A stretch of DNA of 64,000 nucleotides from Marsupella aquatica (taxonomy: Eukaryota > Marchantiophyta), in NCBI GenBank assembly GCA_973895155.1, contig OZ316895.1, forward strand, positions 16,678,001-16,742,000, written 5' to 3'. Positions 1 through 15,760 of this stretch are shown here, in pieces. A program made the position numbers and the translations under genes. How positions within the stretch are numbered: the first letter of the stretch is position 1; each line of letters starts with the position of its first letter. A model generated the notes under the pieces. It saw nothing but the letters and a program-made list of their open reading frames with translations. It was not told the DNA's origin and did not search any database.

Positions 1-128
1 CTCTCTCCCCTTCTCGACGTCAACACGTACGGCACTTCTTGTGTTGTTTAGTTTTCTACTCAGCAGTAGTGTTGAAGGATCCTCGTCAATTACAACGAGA
101 GGATTATATTGAACGATTTGTACCACAG

Positions 129-3229
<3,101 letters not shown>

Positions 3230-3380
3230 GAAATACAACTCCTATCTCATCTTGCAATAGGATTTGTTCTCTCTTTCAACGATTGGTTCTTTACTCAACA
3301 TTCTTTGAAGACTCAGTCTTTGTAGTTAGTCATTAGAATAGAATACTGTAAGATCTGTCTGTACTCCAAATCTGAAGATC

Positions 3381-3416
3381 ATGACGAACATGACGAACAT
3401 GACGCACATGACGAAC
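3381..3416. repeat. 9-bp tandem repeat, four units
   Basis: Four consecutive copies of ATGACGAAC, the third with one change (ATGACGCAC). It lies about 150 bp downstream of the TrpRS stop codon and could be in the 3' UTR. Confidence 0.85.
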
Positions 3417-4035
3417 ATTCTTCTTAGGGATTGATTCTGTTAGATCTTGGTATCATCAGTTCTTGGATCTTTCATACTGCATACACTCTTTTCCCAGTCC
3501 ACTATGAAGTTCACAATGAACACTTTTCTTCTGACCTGCTCAACGAGTTAGCAATGTATGATGCACTGTACAGTTTGCATTCAGTGTGTCGAGGAATTTC
3601 ATGTCAAGTCCTCGAACTAATTATAGCTCACAATGTACACGGAATGGAAGGTGAGTTTCCACCATGATTGGAGAGGTGGAAATGGACCCTTGCCACAGGA
3701 TGACACGCAAGTGACCTTCGACTCTTGGCCAAGGAGGTGATAAGAAGGTCCTGTGATCTGTGCAGTACACACAGGTGAACAAAATAAAATTCTGAACAGT
3801 GGGTAACATTTCGTAGGCTTTGGCGAAGCATGGTGCGTGCTCTCGAATGGTGATGTGTGATTGCAGGATGCCTATTATCCCTGTCAACCATCGTGCATCT
3901 CTCTGCACCCTAAGTACCTCCGAGAAGGGTTTTCTGTCCCAACAAATTCTTAAATTCTTCAATCTTTTATAGAGGAGTAGCCCAAATTTTCCTCTCGATA
4001 TGAAGCGGTCGTGTCCTCTTGGAAACGCAAGATCT

Positions 4036-4346
4036 AATGGAGGCTGTAGACATCTAGAGGTTGAACTCATGGGTCATGTTCACTGTAGTTCGGCTTGAGT
4101 GGTGTGATTTGTGTGCTCCTCTCTTGTAATGGAGGCTGTAGACATCTAGTGGTTGAAGTCATGGGTCATGTTCACTGTAGTTCGGCTTGAGTAGTGTGGT
4201 TTGTGTGCTCCTCTCTTGTCACTTTTTGAACTTGCAATTAAGTGTAATGAGGAGTGTTTGTGTGTGAGTAGTGTGGTTTGTGTGCTCCTCTCTTGTCACT
4301 TTTTGAACTTGCAATTAAGTGTAATGAGGAGTGTTTGTGTGCTCTT
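4036..4346. repeat. Nested tandem duplications (92 bp and 77 bp periods)
   Basis: A block starting 'aatggaggctgtagacatct' at 4036 recurs at 4128, period 92. Directly after it, a block starting 'gtagtgtggtttgtgtgctc' at 4191 recurs at 4268, period 77. The copies are nearly identical, so the duplications look recent. The two short open frames here that start with the same peptide are simply products of the repeat, not genes. Confidence 0.85.
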
Positions 4347-5027
4347 CTGGTGGGAAACAATAGGGCATCTCAAAGCCCGGCCATTAGAGAAAATTACGGA
4401 TTTGTGATATATCCCTTTGTGGTATATCCCATAACTCAAGTTAGGGGACCTAGTTATAGAATTTAAAAAGTGGGGGGAGGTAACATTGACTTGCCCCATA
4501 AGGCAGGAGTTACGGCCTCACCTGTCTCATAGCATATATCATTTTTTCCTCAATTCTTGATCAGTCGCTGCCTCAAATGCAGCAGCGAACATCACGTCAG
4601 GAGCAAATCCCATGAGCCTTCAGTCGCGGCTTTCCAGAATTCCGGAGTCCTAAATTTTCAGATTTCCTTCTAAAGTTGCAGGAAAGTTACAGGTTAAATG
4701 TTGAGTCACGGGCTTTCCTTACAGTAGTCAAAGATTGACTCCCACAACTTTTACGAGAGTTCCCATAATACTTGAGTTATGGGAGGGCCTTATCTTGTTA
4801 AGGCCAAACTTTGAGACCCTAATGAATTAGGCAAGGAGAAAACACTACTAAAAGGTGTCAAATGAAACACAAGTTTAAAAAAGGGTGAGTGTCTTGGGTT
4901 AGGCGCTTCTGTGTCATATTTGAACTTGCAAATAAATGAAATGAAGGGGTCTGTGTGCTCTTCTGTTTTGCCTTGAAAACCGAAAGTAGGCCCGTCCAAC
5001 AGGCATCCTCTGGAGCATGCTATTTAT

Positions 5028-5275
5028 TTAGGGTAACCACAAGGGGACAATACCCCGGGATCCAACAGGGACCCAGACCAGGAGGGAGAGAGGGCTGAAC
5101 CAGGGCCCCAAGCGGACCAGCTAGGGGCTCAGGAGAATCCAGGACTCTCACCACTACACCCCACCTCACACACACACCCTCCACACCCCTTGCATGTGAG
5201 AGGGGATTGAAACTGGGACCTCTTGGTTCTAGGCTAATCCCCTGGCCCAACTGACCATAGCCAGGTGGTAGGCAA
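5028..5275 (-). mobile_element. tRNA-derived SINE-like element
   Basis: On the minus strand the element begins near 5275 with a tRNA-like head: an A-box-like TGGTCAGTTGG followed by a B-box-like AGTTTCAATCC. A body follows, ending near 5030 in an AT-rich tail. The second half matches another copy at 29541-29780 in segments such as 'ctgttggatcc' versus 'ctgtcggatcc', and the tRNA-like heads correspond throughout. Pol III promoter boxes plus a second dispersed copy argue for a SINE. No clear target duplication was found. Confidence 0.6.
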
Positions 5276-6480
5276 TAAATGAGTAGGGGGAAGGAAAAGC
5301 ACTACAAAAACAACTTAAAGGTGTAATATGAAACACAAGATATAGGATAAAATTTTAAATTACAAGGAGGTTTACTTCCAATTTCACATATATGAATTAC
5401 AAGGGGAAATAACAATTGATTATTATAGATCAATAAATGAATGTTATACATGAACCTGGACCTTAATAATGTTCTCCTATGAAGTGCTTTCTGGTGAATT
5501 GCTTTTAGTTTGCAGGTGTGGGGGGTCTCTTGGTGAGACTTGCAGGCTTTTTGGCGCTTTGGTCCTTGGTTATTTGTGCAGTTTTCTCCCTTTATTGGGT
5601 CTATTGCCTTAGTTTGGGGATCTTGTCCCTGGGTGTGGGGCTTGGGCAATGTGTTATATACTATGATAAGGTAATGGTAACTTTGTCAAAATCCCATCCC
5701 AATGATAGGGGAACGGTAGCTTTGTCAAGATCCAATTCCATTATATCTTTGGAGCTTTGGCAGTGTGTTATATATACCTTGAGCCTGAATGCTCATTCTT
5801 TGAATAAGTGGGACCCCCTAATAGGGCATGTTACAACACTGCCATAAACTAGGTCTTACGGCTGAATTTTATTGGACGTACCATACATACGAGGCACACA
5901 TTTAGGTTGCCTGTAACAGTTTTCTCCCGGCCATAAAAGTTATGGTTTTAACTCAGTTTTCTCCTGGCAATAAAAGTCTGTTATGTCCTTTGGCTTTAAC
6001 TCAATGACCGTCATGTTTTGACTTGCCTAATAGGTGTGTCAAAGCACAGCTATAACAGGACATACAATATTGTTATGGTCAGGATAAAATCACTATGAGC
6101 TACCAAAATATGTACCCCATAAAAATCATACATACAAAACAATAAAACTGTGAAACACTCTGGTAAGGGGAGAACTTTGACACGCCCTAATGGTTCCATA
6201 CACATCTCAGGTCCCATCCTCAGACTATCCTCCCACACTGCAAAATACCGTGGGCTCTGGGGCGTGGGCCACCGTACACTGCAAAATTACCGTGGACACT
6301 TGGCCTCACAAAACCGAACTCCGCCGCTTATCAGTGTTTGACAAAATTCAAAAGTTCGCAGACTGCTCAACGGCTCTCTCCCCCCTCTCTCTCTGTCTCT
6401 CTCTCGTCCCGCTCTTCCCCACTTCGTCACGAAGTTACTCCCTAGGACCAGAGGCGCTCGATGCGATTGCCCCTTGACGA

Positions 6481-7474
6481 TGATTGTTGCTTCATGCTGC
6501 GTTTCTCCGTCGGCAGAATGATGATGATGATGCTGTGCTTCTCCTTGGGCGGTGATTGATCCACTTTTCGCTTCTTATTCGGCCGTGATTGCTTCTTGCT
6601 GTGCTTCTCGTTCGGCAGCTTTCTCCTCTCCTCTCAGAGCTAAGCGCGGAGCTTTCGTTTGGAGGGGTTTCCACTGCCTCGGGGTGGCGCGGAGAGTGAC
6701 AATGGAGAAGAACGGATCCAGGAGTTCGCCGTCTTCATCGACATCCGTCGGCTAGTCGGCTGGTTAAAGTACGAAATCTATCTTCGTCCTCGCTCGGGTG
6801 CATTCTACTTGGTAGACGACGTCCTGACCTGTTTTCGTGGTGGTTGTTGAGAGCATTAGATGGAAAGGAAGACAAACAGGGATCCGACGAGCATTAGGAG
6901 GTGCGTACTGCATGTGAAGTGCATGGTGGATCATATTAGTGGATGTAGGAGGGAGACAGGATGAGCTCCGAGGAAAGGGAGCTGGACAAACTGTCCGTAC
7001 TGAGGAGAGATCATTATACTCGCGGTTTCCTTCTGCAGTGCTTTGTTGATGATCAGAGACGGCGATGAGGAGGATTTGGGTACGGAGAGGGTGGATCACT
7101 CACTTGCAGGGCTGAGAAGCTTGATGAGAGGCTCAAACTCTGTTGGAATTTGGCTTTACACGACAATAACAAGCACATTCTGACTCTGAGTCGTTTCGCA
7201 GGTGATGGTCAAAACAGAGAGATATGAAATGTCCCAAAGTATACAGATCGCACCATTGGGTGGGCGGATGAGCTGGGAAGGAATTGCCGTTGCACAGGTG
7301 CAGGAGAAATGAGAGTCCTGCAATGCTCATGATTTGCAGCCGGGACAAGATTCTCAGTCAGGTGTGGGAGGGCGTTGGAAAGGAGTCGAGGTTTCGGGGG
7401 TTCTGGTTTAGGCAATAACTCTGATTTGAACAGGCAGAGGAAGGGACGAGCTGACTGAAGCTGGAGTAGCCAAG
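6481..7474 (+). other. Probable promoter and 5' leader of the MAPKKK gene
   Basis: No independent gene seen. The frame of the MAPKKK stays open upstream of the ATG at 7475 to a possible splice acceptor at about 7434 (ttgaacag). An upstream exon supplying an N-terminal extension, present in angiosperm ANP proteins, is therefore possible; I could not identify it. Several short upstream open frames are present. Confidence 0.4.
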
Positions 7475-10400
7475 ATGCCGAGACCAGGCAACCCTCCGGT
7501 TATTCGATGGAGGAAGGGGGAGATTATCGGTGCGGGAGCTTATGGTCGCGTTTATATGGGGATGAACGTTGATACAGGAGAACTACTGGCCATAAAACAG
7601 GTCCGTTCTTTATATGGTAAAACCGTACTCCGCGGGTTTCCCTATATTTGTGAAGTCTGTCGAACAGCCAACTGGGAAAGCAGGATCATGTTGCCGCACC
7701 CTGACGGTGTGGCCGTTTGTTTTAATCATTGAACCATATTATGTGAGTACCATTGCCCTAGTGAATTTGAGCTAAAGGTCTGATCTCTGGGTTTTGTCAT
7801 ACGCAGGTCCTTATTTCTGTCAACAATGTGACGAAGGAGAAGGCTCAAGTGAGTGGCCGTCATGGGACAATTGCTTGCCTTCCTCCTCTACAGAAGCCGT
7901 GTTTATCGCTTGGGAATGAAATTTCGCTTTGCTTCAGTGCCTCTTCCACTTTTTACCCCCGCTTTTAAAAATTCATTTTGCTCGTCAAGTGAGCCACCAA
8001 GAGTTCTTACCCCGGTCGCGTGCAGGCTCACATAATGGAGTTGGAAGAGGAAGTGAGACTATTGCGCAACCTATCCCATCCGAACATAGTCGTAAGTATA
8101 TCCTCAAGCTTTGCTCGTTTGCATAGAAGAAAGCTGGAATTTTTGGCTTTAAGGCGGAAATTTGGAGGAAATATGGTTGCTGACCTGGAGTTCCGAATGC
8201 ATGTATTCGCTGTTCAAGTTAGTCGTAATCAAAATATATTTTCCGGACGATCTTACAATACAATCTGGTCCGGCACAGCGCTATTTGGGGACCGCTCGAG
8301 AGGAAGAGGCCCTCAACATTCTTCTCGAATTTGTGCCTGGAGGATCAATTGCTTCACTTCTCGGGAAATTCGGATCCTTCACTGAACCGGTATCAAACCA
8401 TCATCAATCCGGGATCACTCCCAAAAAGCTTGCTCTGTAGCACTTCTCCGGTGCATCTCATATCTTGTGTTTTATGTATGGCCCAAGGTTGCTTGTGAAG
8501 TGGAGTCCCTGACATTACCATATCTCAAGCTGGAAAAATAATTTGCCTGAATGTCAGGTTTTCCTTTTGCTTCTGTGAAAGATTCTAGAGCTGCGCATGA
8601 AGTATAGATCCTTCGATCCTGAAGAAAGTACTTTCCGGTGTCCAATTTTCTAGAAAAGAAGAGAATGAGACTTCGTACTAAGCCATTGTTAGAACAGGTC
8701 ATACGTATGTACACGAAGCAGCTTCTACTGGGCTTGGAGTACCTGCATAGTAACAACATCTTGCACCGAGATATCAAGGTGAGATTCCAGCCTAAAGGTG
8801 GTGCAGCTTCTGTGCGGAGCCAACTCTACTGGCAGAGCTGTATATTCAATTGAAATTCTGTCATTTGTGTTGCCACTCTTCAATTCGGTACATTGCCTGT
8901 TTAGCGCTGGTACCCATTGCGCACCTTGCTTTGGACTCCTCTAAGGAGAAAATACAGCTGCACAAGCCTGTCGTTGCTTTTCTACAAATGAAACACTTAA
9001 TCTCATTCAGTTCTTTCCGTCCCGCCAGGGTGCAAATATTCTTGTCGACAACAAAGGATGCATAAAACTTGCCGACTTTGGAGCATCAAAGAAAGTCGTT
9101 GAGCTGGTATGACTATTAAATATATCTTCGTAGAGGGAAATGTTTTCCAGGAGTGAGGTCCTAATATCATGGAAACTAGCTATGGGGGTCATGGGAGGTC
9201 TATGGGAGGGAGAGAGTATGAGACATTTGTTGACAATGTTGAATCATGAACTTTAATGAACTTGCCTCCCAGCGTTTTTTAAAGAAACAACTAAGACTAA
9301 AAAATAACCATGTTATGTTATGAATGAAGTGCACCCAAAATATTGCATTTACATCTTTTCTACCGACTTCAGTGCTTTAGAGTTTGGAGTCGAGCTGGAA
9401 AACCCTTTGGAGCAATGATGTTGCTAATAACTTGTCTGTGCGATACAGGCAACGATATCTGAGGCTAAGTCAATGAAAGGGACTCCATATTGGATGGCCC
9501 CAGAAGTTATTCGACAAACGGGTCACAACTGGTAAGAATTTCTCGTGGTAGTTTCTCCGTCTTCAGCTTTCTATCGTCAGTTTGTCACGGCAGATGTTTA
9601 ATTAATTCGCTCGTGGGTTACATCTTTGGGAATTTCCATTGCTTCTAATCTTTCGTGTGAGCGCCTACGGGATTTGATGAGAACATTTGATATCTTTGCC
9701 CGGTCAGGCAAGCAGACATTTGGAGCGTTGGGTGCACTGTTATTGAAATGGCGACAGGGAAACCACCATGGAGTCAACAGTTCCAAGAGGTTGCTCCCAT
9801 ACCATACATAATCTCTTTGTCCACGTTGGCTCAGATTGAGCTGGGTGTTCACAGTGGGAGAATGTAGCCTCCTCCTGTGCAGTATTATTTGTCTAGCGCG
9901 AAGTAATGCAACCATGCACAGAAAAAGTGCTGTCTGTATTCGCTGCCGTGGAGTATATTTTTGTATGAACTTCCGAGGCTCATTCTGCACTCTTTTAGCT
10001 CTAATGTGACGTCCCAGCCTCCCTTTTGTCGAGTTGTTTGTTTCACTGTGTTCGCACTGCCAAGTCTTCCGAAATTGGTCTGCAAGGGGAGTTCTCTTTT
10101 GGTAAAGATTGCTGACTTGAGCGCGGATTCAACAAGAATGCATGACCATACAAGGAAAGCGGGTTGCTTGCTTTTGCCTATAGTGAGGCGAAGATGCTAT
10201 TCAATAAAGTGATGACTTCGTGTTTTACCTGATTTCGATGCGCTTGTCTCCTTAATATTGTATTTGTGTAGATTGCCTGGTGGACTGACTTCGGTTCTTG
10301 CCTGATCCCTTGTATTTATAGGTTGCAGCGTTATTCCATATAGGGACAACCAAATCTCACCCTCCAATTCCCGAGCATCTGTCACCGCAGGCCAAAGACT

Positions 10401-13012
10401 TCCTTTTGAAATGTCTGCAAAGGTGTGGCCATCATAGAGAGTTAACAGCGTCATCAGTTTACATGTTATACAAACCTTTGTGGTCTGAAAGTAGGTCGAG
10501 GATTACGGTCTGATTCATCTTAGTTTGAAATATTGTCCATATAAACCTAACATACAAATGGACATCTGGTATGTTCGTCAGGGAACCCAAGCTGCGACCC
10601 AGTGCAGCCGAGCTCTTGAAGGTACGAACTGATTCTTTTGTTGTCCTTCTCATACAATGACATCACCTTTGCTCAAGCTATTTTGATTTAGAATCAACTC
10701 ACCAACACCGTGTGTCCCTTTGCACCACAGCACCCATTTGTGACTGAGCGCATCCCAGATGGACCTGATGGCAACAGAACCGTACAGCAATCCTCCGCAG
10801 ATCGAAACTCGGTAGGCATGTTACACATTTGCCAAGTCAGTCCTTTCTTTGAGTTTGAACATTCTGAGTTTATCCTAACAATTGCGTCGCTGGTAGGTAC
10901 GAGGGAGTGATTTGGCTTCAACCGTCGGCAAGAGTAATTGCAACACCTTGTGAGTTGTCTTCCCTGTTGGACTTAGAAGCATGGGATCTTCCTCGTCTCA
11001 GCCTTGCATGATTTCTTTCGCGTATTTATCTTTTCTAGATGTTGCGTTTATAAAGATTCGTATCGTTAGGACATCTGCGACTTGGTAGACGAACTAAAAA
11101 TAAGTTGTCATTTTACTTCTTGCAGGCGTAATCCGTCCTTCAAGGCTGGCCAATTCTCTTGGGCACGGAGGGGGCCATTGACCATGAACGGAAGTCCGAG
11201 CTTAAAGCCTTCGGGAGAACTTCAACCTCGAGATAATGGGCGACAAGACACGTCGTTCAGAGAGGACTCGAACTGCTCAGTTAGACTTGATTCGATTCGG
11301 AACGACAGCCTGGGCGGCCCAGTGGGACTTAATTCAGTTGTACATGATCATCAGAACTGTTCAGTTAGACTTGATTCAGTTCGCAATGATTACGAGAACT
11401 GTTCAGTGAGACTTGATTCACCAAATTGTTCAGTGCGACTCGATTCTATTAGAAGTGACTATCCAAGAACTTCATTGCGTTTCGATTCAGTGAGAAACGG
11501 TAACGCCAATTGTTCAGTTAGACTTGATTCTGTGAGAAGCGACTACCTGACGGGTGCCGGAATACCATCCTTGAGAGAGGTGCAAACGCCCCCCTTTTAA
11601 GTGCTCTGTAATGACTGGTTGGCATGTAGCTGGATAATCAGGACGTCATCTGCTGTTCCCATTCTTCAGTCTGCCCTACTAACTGAGACCCTTTTGTTAA
11701 ACTGTTTCAAGCAGAGTTTTAATCCGATCTCTGAGCCGTCTTTCGAAAATGGAAACACTTGGGACGATGCCAGAAGGGGCCCGGACCTGACCCTCAGAGC
11801 GGGTGACAAAAGCAATACAGCTGGAGCTTTGGAGGACGAGAGAGGAGGCGAAAGCTTGCAAGACGATGATGATGTCACAGAATCCAAAATAAGGGCCTTT
11901 TTGGATGAAAAGGTAGTGTACTTCAAAGATGATGTACTGTCACGCTTGCAAATGGGACGAATTAGATAGATCGTGCCGTCGGCACTACTCACGTTTTCGC
12001 TTTCGGGTTAGTGGGTCTTCGCTTTTTGGGTTAGAGGGATTTAAGTGTCGGTTGAATGTTCGAAGACAGGGGTTAGCGTAAGGATAGTGGTAAGGGTTTA
12101 GGGTCGTCAATCAGGTGTGTAAGCTATCATAGTTTCTTGGGATTTGAATCTGAGCGTAGTACTCCTGACCGTGCTGAATTTTACAGGCTCTGGAGCTAAA
12201 ACGGTTACAAACCCCACTGTATGAGGAGCTTTATAATATTTGGAATACCGCAAACGAAAACGGGCCATCAGAAAGCTTTATTGCACCCTTGAGTCCTTCA
12301 CCTGCCAAGCTTCAAGCAGCAATAAGCAGTCGATCACCAAGCAAAGCCAACAGTGTGAGTGGGCGCTCCGTGGGCATGCGGAGCAGTCGGGACAGTGAAA
12401 TGAGCATAGGTTCTGGCAGCCCAGGTGGCGCTGGGTTTCCTAGTGGCAATTGCTCTCCTCTCCTTGAGATCCCGTCACCAAAGCTGAATGAGTGGAAAGG
12501 ACTCCTACATGATGCCCAAGCTCAACACATGCTCCCACCTCCAAGCCCCGGGTACGTCTATGCATCCCTTCCAAATCTTCCAAGGAGACACTGATGAACT
12601 AGACAATGCAAAGAATTTGTATGGTATGAATATGAACCGATGTCTAGCTCGACTAATTGTACGTTGCATTGGGAATGTAGCCTGAATTCGGAACGCCAGA
12701 AATTGTGGAAAGAAGAACTGCAGCAAGAGCTCGAAATGAAGAGAGGTACAAGAGATTTCATTTGGATTTAGTCGATCATGGAAGTGTTTTCAATCTTTTT
12801 TTGAATCTGTTGTATTTGCCATATGTACATTAAAGATGTAGTCTGCAACTGACAGGTGTTCGTCTTGAATGTGCTGTGTTTCAGAGGAAAAGAGGAAGCT
12901 CACACGAACCGCTAGCACTCTAATTAACACTACCCAATCGCCCAATAAAGACAAATCTCTGCAAAGATATGGCAGCCGTCTTGTCAGCTCCACTCCTCCC
13001 ACACCTAAGTAG
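7475..13012 (+). CDS. MAP kinase kinase kinase, ANP/NPK1 type
   Basis: Protein kinase that, in characterised plants, starts the MAPKKK-MKK-MAPK cascade driving phragmoplast expansion in cytokinesis and also stress signalling. Exons: 7475-7600, 7807-7848, 8026-8091, 8279-8389, 8698-8778, 9029-9106, 9449-9531, 9708-9789, 10322-10422, 10582-10621, 10731-10811, 10897-10949, 11126-11579, 11715-11912, 12187-12551, 12681-12745, 12885-13012; total 718 codons including stop, all GT-AG and in phase. The kinase domain spans residues 10-275: glycine loop GAGAYGRV (19-26), AIK lysine 41, HRDIK (138-142), DFG (158-160), GTPYWMAPE (179-187). ANP-specific parts follow: SFNP near residue 467, an [18 protein letters not shown] block, and a C-terminal QKLWKEEL helix. 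All catalytic residues are present. The region after the kinase contains the repeat described separately. The start is uncertain because the frame is open upstream. Confidence 0.92.
11271..11550 (+). repeat. In-frame NCSVRLDS peptide repeat inside the MAPKKK
   Basis: Within exon 13 (residues about 364-457) the motif NCSVRLDS occurs five times and a variant TSLRFDS once, often followed by (I/V)R(N/S)D(S/Y). The DNA copies share 'gttcagttagacttgattc'-type sequence, so the array grew by DNA duplication and stayed in frame. It sits between the kinase domain and the conserved SFNP segment, a region that is variable in ANP kinases. The role is unknown; a regulatory or docking function is only a guess. 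Confidence 0.85.
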
Positions 13013-13750
13013 CTTTTCATTTCACTCCTTCCACACCGAAGCAGCTGATGTTATTTATCATTTTGTGATGGTGCTTGTACCTGAGCTACTGAGCGTCTCG
13101 GATATGATTATAGATAGACGCCTTACCAGTCTGACTCTTCTACTCAGTTTCCCCTGCGTCACTTGCTACAGGCCAGTACTTTATACATCAGCCGTCCCAT
13201 TGTTCCTTTTCGTTTCTCCTGAGTGGAAGGGGTACACGCTCATGAGAAGCTAAGTTAACACCTTAACATTTATCCCATGGAATAATTACTGAATGTTGTG
13301 GTAAAGGACGTAAAAGAAGTCCCTTGTCTGCTGCGTGGTTTGTTGACTTCTTTCTTCGTTACACTTATGACCTAGTTTGTGGTCCTTGTTGAAAGGCCAT
13401 TGGCCAGTCGAACACATTTACCCGGAGTTGTGGAGACAGGACTGATTTGGTGTTTTGGGTTTAGTTTTGTTTTCTTAGTCTAATGGAATCCTCTTACTAA
13501 TTTGAATAGAAAATCCCTAAACTACTCAATATTTCAATATTCAGGAATTGACCTGGAACCCCAATAGACGACATTTCCTGAAATCTCATCTATATAAGAA
13601 ATGCCAATGAAAACAAATGACTGTTTATGCACACTACAACATTGAATATTTGAAACTACCTTCATGAAGGCTGTATTAATTTGCAGTTGTTAGTTTGGTT
13701 GCTTAATTGGTTCCATCCTGCAAGGAAATGTGGGAGCAAATGGTGAACTT
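13013..13750. other. Downstream spacer of the MAPKKK
   Basis: No gene seen. The first part is presumably 3' UTR; the rest is AT-rich unique sequence. Confidence 0.5.
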
Positions 13751-14231
13751 CTACACTGATTACCGTAATTAATCTCACACACAGTATTTGGGAACAAAGG
13801 TTTTTGAAAGCTGTCACTGTAGTTAATGTGTGTGAGACTATATAAGAAGTGAGACTAAATACATGTTATTATAAATTAGAGTAAGTGAGATTATTTTTGG
13901 TGACACTCAAATAGTGTGTGATGAACACATTATGTATATAGCTTATGAAAAGTACAAATATTTCTAGTAGTAAGATATATTTGTGATGGCATATAAAATT
14001 AAAAATGAATGTCAATTGAAATTCAGATTTCATTAAAGTATGATGAAATGACAACCAGGTTATAAATACAATCAAAATTAAATTAGAATGAATGACAATA
14101 GACTGAACTCTCTACTTGTACTAATATTTATATTTTTTCAGATTTGTAGTCACACCCTGATTAGTGTGTGTGATACTATTTATGCAGGGAGACTATATAA
14201 GTTATGATACTAATTACGGTAAACAGTGTAG
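13751..14231. mobile_element. MITE-like element with terminal inverted repeats
   Basis: A left end reading CTACACTGATTACCGTAATTA (the reverse complement of the right end differs at one or two bases) and the matching right end near 14210-14231 bound 481 bp of AT-rich, non-coding DNA. Internal motifs such as 'gtgtgtgaga' and 'actatataag' also recur in both orientations. Size, inverted ends and lack of coding fit a non-autonomous DNA element; the superfamily is unclear because no convincing target duplication is visible. Confidence 0.6.
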
Positions 14232-14546
14232 ATATTTGAGAAGAATGTGTAGTCTCAGTGGACTATTACATGACAGCTGTCATATATGGTGTTATTGTTG
14301 TATATCATATTGACATCTACAAGCCATATGAAATAGAGTACATCCTTATGTTAAATTTTCCACCATTGGAATAATTTCCCCACTTGAATATATTGCCATC
14401 AAGCTTTGCTTCTTGATCAAAAAAGAACTCAACCAGGGTTTCCTATTGTCTTTTGATACACTATTCTCATTACAATAGAGAATTTGTTTTGTCAACCCGA
14501 CACCTTTTGTTCTCACCTCTATTCATGTTCAAAGAATTCAAAGAAT

Positions 14547-14850
14547 AGAACGGGTGGCACACCAGTAGTTGGGCTAGTGTAATTATCATGTTTATTTATG
14601 TGGCTCACCTGTTTTCATGTGCAATGAAGTTTAGAACGGGTAGCCCACCGGTAGTTGGGCTAGTGTAGTTATCAAGTCTATTTAGGAGGCTCACCTCTAT
14701 TCATGTATTCATGTTGTTCAAAGAAGGGGTAGCCCACAGGAAGTTGGTCTAGTGTAGTTATCAAGTATTATGTGGCTCTCACCCCTATTCATGTATTCAT
14801 GTTCAAAGAAGGGGGGGTGGTTGGTCTAGTGTAGTTATCACATATTTATT
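14547..14850. repeat. Four tandem copies of an 85-89 bp unit
   Basis: Units begin at 14547, 14633, 14722 and 14807 with 'agaacgggt' or 'agaaggggt' and contain 'agttgg(g/t)ctagtgtagttatca' and 'ggctcacc'. The last unit is truncated. Divergence between units shows this is an older array. Confidence 0.8.
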
Positions 14851-15540
14851 TACATTCTGTCTAAGTGCAGGATCCGGGGATAACACCCCAAGCCTGCAGT
14901 TATCCACTTTATGCACTTCATCATAAGTGCATGTTGCACTTCTCCATATGTGTCTGTTACACTTTCCAATAAGTGCCTATGAAATCACTAATGTACTTCC
15001 ACAAATGTCTGGTCAGGTCATATACATAGACTTCTCATACCCAGAATATTCATAGTGCATGATTGAACTTAATAAGTGCACTTATCAATAAATGTTTCTA
15101 ACATATGAGTTGCAGTCATTGATTAATGCATCTGTACTCTATCTGTACTCTTACAGACCTAAAATGCCCTTATGTATTTGTACTTTAGTGATGGACAACC
15201 TGCATTTTAAGAAGGGTGCATTTTTTGGTGCATTTACAAAAGAATTTGCTGTATTATTGAGGGATTACACGACCACCCTGCAGTTACCCACAGAAGACCA
15301 CCCTGCAACCCTGCAGTCACCCACGGAATGCACTTACACACGGTAGACTGTATGTGGCTAGTCTAGTTATCACATGATGATGAGAATGTTGAAGTTGAGG
15401 AAACATCCGCTAAGGGCTGGCTAGATGGCTAGTCCCAACTTTGAATTGTCATCATGCATAAGTGAAGGGTTCATCGTTGATGAGTACAGTAGCTGCATTT
15501 CGGAACGCCACATTATGTTCCATTTGCATTATCTCTTCTT
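14851..15540. other. Spacer with short motif repeats
   Basis: No supportable gene. The motif 'ataagtgca' and variants recur between 14920 and 15080, and a short duplicated 'gaccaccctgca' unit lies at about 15270-15335. Confidence 0.5.
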
Positions 15541-15544
15541 ACTG

Positions 15545-15760
15545 TACTTTCTATGGACGAGCTCGTTCGGGAAGTTCGTCGCTAGCTCAGTATGAAGGAG
15601 ATCTGCGAATGGGCTGCCTTAACAGTGCCTCGATCATTCTGTGCGACTACCCTACTTTCTATCGACGAGCTCGTAAGGGAAGTTCGTCGCTAGCTCAGTA
15701 TGAACGAGATCTGCGAATGGGCTGCCTTAACACTGCCTCGATCATTCTGTGCGACTACCC
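15545..15760. repeat. 108-bp tandem duplication, with a third diverged copy near 16205-16285
   Basis: The block 'tactttctatggacgagctc' at 15545 recurs at 15653 with only a handful of changes over about 108 bp. A clearly older relative ('cccgacgagctcataaggg...') lies near 16218-16285. Other pieces of this neighbourhood are also duplicated: 'gctgcatttcggaacgc' at 15492 and 16338, and 'gcggacagtcct' near 16090 and 16393. Confidence 0.8.

Larger units (their letters stand above)
3230..6480. other. Intergenic spacer with repeats
   Basis: No supportable gene. The stretch holds a 9-bp tandem repeat, 92-bp and 77-bp duplications, a minus-strand SINE-like element (each listed separately), and a T/G-rich block at about 5510-5780. 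In that block two related passages (near 5645 and 5759, sharing the core 'gtgttatata') form a local duplication. A pyrimidine-rich CT tract at about 6374-6420 and a short ATG/GAT trinucleotide run near 6521 lie towards the next gene. Confidence 0.6.

Noticed and set aside
3621-4070. 149-residue minus-strand open frame
   Set aside because: No recognisable motif, overlaps a second frame of similar length and runs into the tandem repeats at 4036.
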